From positions 1-64,000 of the forward strand of contig NZ_JABBEA010000021.1 in assembly GCF_012912005.1 (NCBI RefSeq): a stretch of 64,000 bases of DNA, in the 5' to 3' direction. The notes under the pieces were generated by a model, which was not told where the DNA came from, searched no databases, and saw only the letters and a list, made by a program, of their open reading frames with translations. Position numbers and translations under genes: made by a program. Source of the DNA: Paenibacillus sp. SZ31 (GTDB lineage: Bacteria; Bacillota; Bacilli; Paenibacillales; Paenibacillaceae). Every line of letters begins with the position of its first letter. The first letter of the stretch is position 1. Shown here in pieces: positions 61,323 through 64,000 of this stretch.

Positions 61323-62183
61323 ATGGATGCAGGTGATTTGAAAATATTTCAGGTGGTTGCCCGCGAAGGTAGTATCAGTAAAGCTGCGCTCGCACTCAAT
61401 TATGTACAATCCAATGTGACCACACGGATCAAACAGTTGGAGACTCAGCTACAAGTACCTTTGTTTCATCGTTCCAATCGGGGGATGTCGCTCACACCGG
61501 CGGGCGAGAACCTGCTGGTGTATGCGGATCGAATTTTGCAATTACTGTATGAAGCAGAGCAGGCCACGCAAGTGGGGAACCCACCAGCAGGCTTACTTCG
61601 TTTGGGTGCCATTGAGACAGCTGCTTCCACTTTTCTGACGCCACTCTTGGCTGAATATACTTCATGCTACCCGGAGGTACAGCATTCGCTTGTCACGGGT
61701 GGGACGCATGAACTGAACCAGAAGGTGATTCAACATGAATTGCATGGCGCTTTAATCTATGGCCCAATCGATCATCCTGAGCTGAACTATATGAAGATGT
61801 ATGACGAAGAAATGGTACTGGTCGCTGAACCTGGAACACATGAGCTACATGATCTATTGTCCAGGCCGATGTTGTTTTTTGAGATCGGATGCACACATCG
61901 GACTCAGGCGGAATCCTTTCTGAAAGATCAGGGTATCCACACGCTTAATGTCATGGAATATGGAACACTGGATACGATTTTGAATGGTGTATCTGCCGGG
62001 CTCGGCGTATCATTGCTGCCCCGGTCTTCGGTTACCAAGGCAGAATTAAGAGGCGAGATTGCAGTGATGTCTTTGCCTGAGCCTTATTGCCGGTTGGAAG
62101 TAGGATTTGTGTATTCCCGTGGTGAACATATATCTAATGCGCTGAGCGCTTTGGTACAGATCATTACAGAACCAGAACTATAA
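61323..62183 (+). CDS. LysR family transcriptional regulator
   Basis: A 286-aa regulator with the LysR winged helix-turn-helix (1-65, FQVVAREGSISKAALALNYVQSNVTTRIKQLE) and a periplasmic-binding-like effector domain (about 90-286). ATG 61323 follows AGGTGATC. It is divergent from the MDR oxidoreductase and lies directly upstream of a threonine-aldolase-like gene, one or both of which may be its targets. The effector is not known. Confidence 0.9.
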   Translation: MDAGDLKIFQVVAREGSISKAALALNYVQSNVTTRIKQLETQLQVPLFHRSNRGMSLTPAGENLLVYADRILQLLYEAEQATQVGNPPAGLLRLGAIETAASTFLTPLLAEYTSCYPEVQHSLVTGGTHELNQKVIQHELHGALIYGPIDHPELNYMKMYDEEMVLVAEPGTHELHDLLSRPMLFFEIGCTHRTQAESFLKDQGIHTLNVMEYGTLDTILNGVSAGLGVSLLPRSSVTKAELRGEIAVMSLPEPYCRLEVGFVYSRGEHISNALSALVQIITEPEL

Positions 62184-62197
62184 AGGAGTGAATGATC

Positions 62198-63298
62198 TTG
62201 GAGGATACTACGTTAACGCTCGCGGAAGCATTTAGTCAGGCAGACTTTATTATTGGCGGTCATGGCATTCGCAAAGTGAAGGTACTTCAGGACGTACTGG
62301 AGCAGATCGATGGGGAGCTGTTCAGTGACCACTATGGCAACGGCCCCGTCATTGAAGAATTTCAGCAACAAATGGCTGACGTTCTAGGCAAGGAATCGGC
62401 GGTGTTTTTCCCAAGCGGAACGATGGCGCAGCAGATTGCATTACGGATCTGGTGTGACCGCAAAGGTGTAAAACGAGTCGCTTATCACCCTCTATGTCAT
62501 CTGGAAATCCATGAGGAAGACGGACTAAAAGAGTTGCACCAGATTGAATCGATTTTGCTGGCGGACAAGGACCGATTGATTCGTTTGCAAGATGTACAAG
62601 CGCTCGATCAGGACATTGCCTGCCTGCTGTTGGAACTGCCGCAACGCGAGATTGGCGGCCAATTGCCAGCGTATGAAGAACTGGAAGCGATCTCGGCCTA
62701 TTGCCGTGAACGCGGGATTAAGCTGCATCTGGACGGGGCGCGCCTGTTTGAGATTACTCCCTATTATCAGAAGACACCTGCGGAGATTTGCAGTCTGTTT
62801 GATACGGTGTATGTGTCCTTTTACAAAGGAATCGGAGGGATTGCGGGTGCTATATTGGCGGGTGATCCGGATGTGATGCAAGAGTCAAAAGTATGGAAAC
62901 GGCGGCATGGCGGTGATCTGATCGGCCTCTATCCGTATATTCTGAGCTCTCAATATTATTACAATGAACGGATTGGCAAAATGGAGCTTTATTACGAGCA
63001 GGCTCAAGAACTCGCCTCCCTACTGAATGCGTGTCACGGGATACATACATTGCCCGAGGTGCCGGTATCGAATATGTTCCATGTTCATTTTGCGCTTGCT
63101 GCTGCCGAAGTTGAACCGATTCTTGTGCAAATGGCTCAACAGCATGGCATAGCAATAACTTCGTATTTGAACAAGACGAGTGGGAATAGCTGTTCTTTTG
63201 AATATTCTGGTGGAGATCGTTATGGGCAAGTTCCTCAGGACAAGCTGCGTGCAGCACTGGAATGGCTGGACCAAGAGTTGCGCAAACAGGTGAGATAA
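62198..63298 (+). CDS. threonine aldolase-like PLP enzyme
   Basis: A 366-aa PLP enzyme of the threonine aldolase/beta-eliminating lyase family. It shows DHYGNGPVIEEFQQQMADVLGKESAVFFPSGTMAQQIALR, the HLDGARLFE substrate/PLP segment and the PLP Lys in SFYKGIGG (about residue 213). The enzyme splits beta-hydroxy amino acids such as threonine to glycine plus an aldehyde. AAGGAG at 62183-62188 suits the TTG at 62198 better than the ATG at 62192, which is only three bases away. It starts just after the LysR stop and may be co-transcribed. The stereospecificity is not certain. Confidence 0.86.
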   Translation: MEDTTLTLAEAFSQADFIIGGHGIRKVKVLQDVLEQIDGELFSDHYGNGPVIEEFQQQMADVLGKESAVFFPSGTMAQQIALRIWCDRKGVKRVAYHPLCHLEIHEEDGLKELHQIESILLADKDRLIRLQDVQALDQDIACLLLELPQREIGGQLPAYEELEAISAYCRERGIKLHLDGARLFEITPYYQKTPAEICSLFDTVYVSFYKGIGGIAGAILAGDPDVMQESKVWKRRHGGDLIGLYPYILSSQYYYNERIGKMELYYEQAQELASLLNACHGIHTLPEVPVSNMFHVHFALAAAEVEPILVQMAQQHGIAITSYLNKTSGNSCSFEYSGGDRYGQVPQDKLRAALEWLDQELRKQVR

Positions 63299-63617
63299 GA
63301 AGTCTGAGAGAAATTTGTGTGCTAAATTAATTAAATGTTGTTAACCTGCCTTGTCCACATGCTGGACAGGGTATTTTTGTGCACTTTTATACAACTTCCT
63401 ATGAAAACCACTTTCATGAACGAGCATATGTCATTAGTCCAAAGTCCGACTTTTATTACAGGATTAACTTGATCGAATGCATGAACCTGAAGCAAAAACA
63501 GGTATACCGATGTATTCCAACATTTTCTTAATCATGTAAAATATTAAAGGTAATATATTCCAAACAAGGAGTGGGGAGCGAAGCAAGAACGGTTCATGAA
63601 ATTAAGGGGGAGAAAGG
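63299..63617. other. intergenic stretch after the aldolase-like gene
   Basis: It holds one terminator and an A/T-rich upstream region for the next gene. No further gene is supported. Confidence 0.5.
63347..63378 (+). terminator. terminator after the aldolase-like gene
   Basis: CCTTGTCC and GGACAGGG form a stem around ACATGCT, followed by TATTTTT. Confidence 0.72.
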
Positions 63618-64000
63618 ATGAAGATCATGTTTTTACGTCAAAAATACACATTAGCTGTAATGTCACTCGCGTTATCTGCAACACTGCTGGGGGGAAGTGC
63701 CGCGTGGTCTGGAGATGCGTACGCAGCAGAAGCTGCCGATTCTGGCGTATCGATCACTGCTGTATTATCTGATATGCCTTCGGAATTGAGATCATCCATT
63801 GAGTGGGTGTATACCAATCGTATGATCAAGGAGGGTTCGGTCAATCGGAAGAACCTGATCTACGATCAGATTTTTGCAGGTCAAGGAACCATTAACTATG
63901 TTGTGCGCTGGCAATCGACCAAGAATGTGACCTTGCAACAACGTAGGGATATCGAGAAGATGTTGGGACGGCAAATGAATAACTGGACGAAACATTTGAA
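63618..64000 (+). CDS. secreted protein of unknown function, 5' part only
   Basis: An open frame from ATG 63618 runs to the window end without stop, giving 127 codons. The signal peptide ends near AYAAEA. The following sequence (MPSELRSSIEWVYTNRMIKEGSVNRKNLIYDQIFAGQGTINYVVRW) has no motif I can place with confidence; it looks like the start of a secreted domain. GGGGGAG precedes the ATG; the Met at 63627 is an alternative. It is the truncated start of a longer gene. Confidence 0.68.
   Translation, partial: MKIMFLRQKYTLAVMSLALSATLLGGSAAWSGDAYAAEAADSGVSITAVLSDMPSELRSSIEWVYTNRMIKEGSVNRKNLIYDQIFAGQGTINYVVRWQSTKNVTLQQRRDIEKMLGRQMNNWTKHL

Noticed and set aside
1..64000. CRISPR arrays, tRNA genes, prophage or intact IS
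   Set aside because: No regularly spaced direct repeats, cloverleaf genes, phage structural genes or transposase genes were seen.

Overview
The window looks like a chromosomal segment of a Paenibacillus-type Firmicute. The evidence is strong AGGAGG ribosome binding sites, frequent GTG and TTG starts, close B. subtilis-like dgk/dck, thi, ykoEDC and nas genes, many secreted carbohydrate-active enzymes, and roughly 50% GC. It opens with the 3' end of a 5S rRNA, so an rRNA operon lies just upstream. I see no prophage, CRISPR array, tRNA or intact insertion sequence. Mobile-type sequence is limited to a MITE-like repeat at 22768-22973 and a short inverted-repeat element at 60044-60147.

Layout. 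1-3600: 5S end, deoxynucleoside kinases dgk-dck, a small membrane protein, and a TipA-like MerR regulator with its own 19-bp-spacer promoter. 3826-9694: leftward thiamine block of TPP riboswitch, thiZ-thiX-thiY ABC importer, then thiM-thiD-thiE salvage genes; thiE is strikingly GC-rich. 9906-20403: glycan block with a GH127 beta-L-arabinofuranosidase, a 1323-aa secreted DUF5695-like protein, and an AraC regulator divergent from a sugar ABC importer. 20544-22414: radical SAM/SPASM protein and PL3 pectate lyase. 22463-25974: second TPP riboswitch and the YkoEDC-type ECF importer, with a MITE between leader and first gene. 26075-30891: anchored beta-propeller protein and a metNIQ-like importer whose ATPase lacks the usual C-terminal NIL domain. 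31235-37740: chemoreceptor, short PAS protein, large hybrid histidine kinase and an OmpR-type regulator.

37910-46222: XRE/MmyB-like regulator divergent from a stand-alone fabF, then the nitrate locus, with narK divergent from nasB-nasC. Both divergent nitrate transcripts begin with a leader containing two short hairpins with A1/G4 hexaloops that run into an intrinsic terminator. This is the signature of ANTAR-protein antitermination, and I consider it the best finding here. No ANTAR gene lies in the window. 46558-51972: a small protein plus a giant DUF4132-like protein, apparently an operon of unknown function. 52557-56917: secreted GH3 and GH30 enzymes. 57196-59945: WXG100-type protein, a run of five hairpins, a formate/nitrite transporter, an uncharacterised protein, and a small protein resembling colicin/pyocin immunity proteins. 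60152-64000: MDR oxidoreductase divergent from a LysR regulator, a threonine-aldolase-like enzyme, and the start of a secreted protein cut by the window end.

Together the region combines plant polysaccharide breakdown, duplicated TPP-controlled uptake of thiamine precursors, and nitrate assimilation under double (promoter plus RNA) control.
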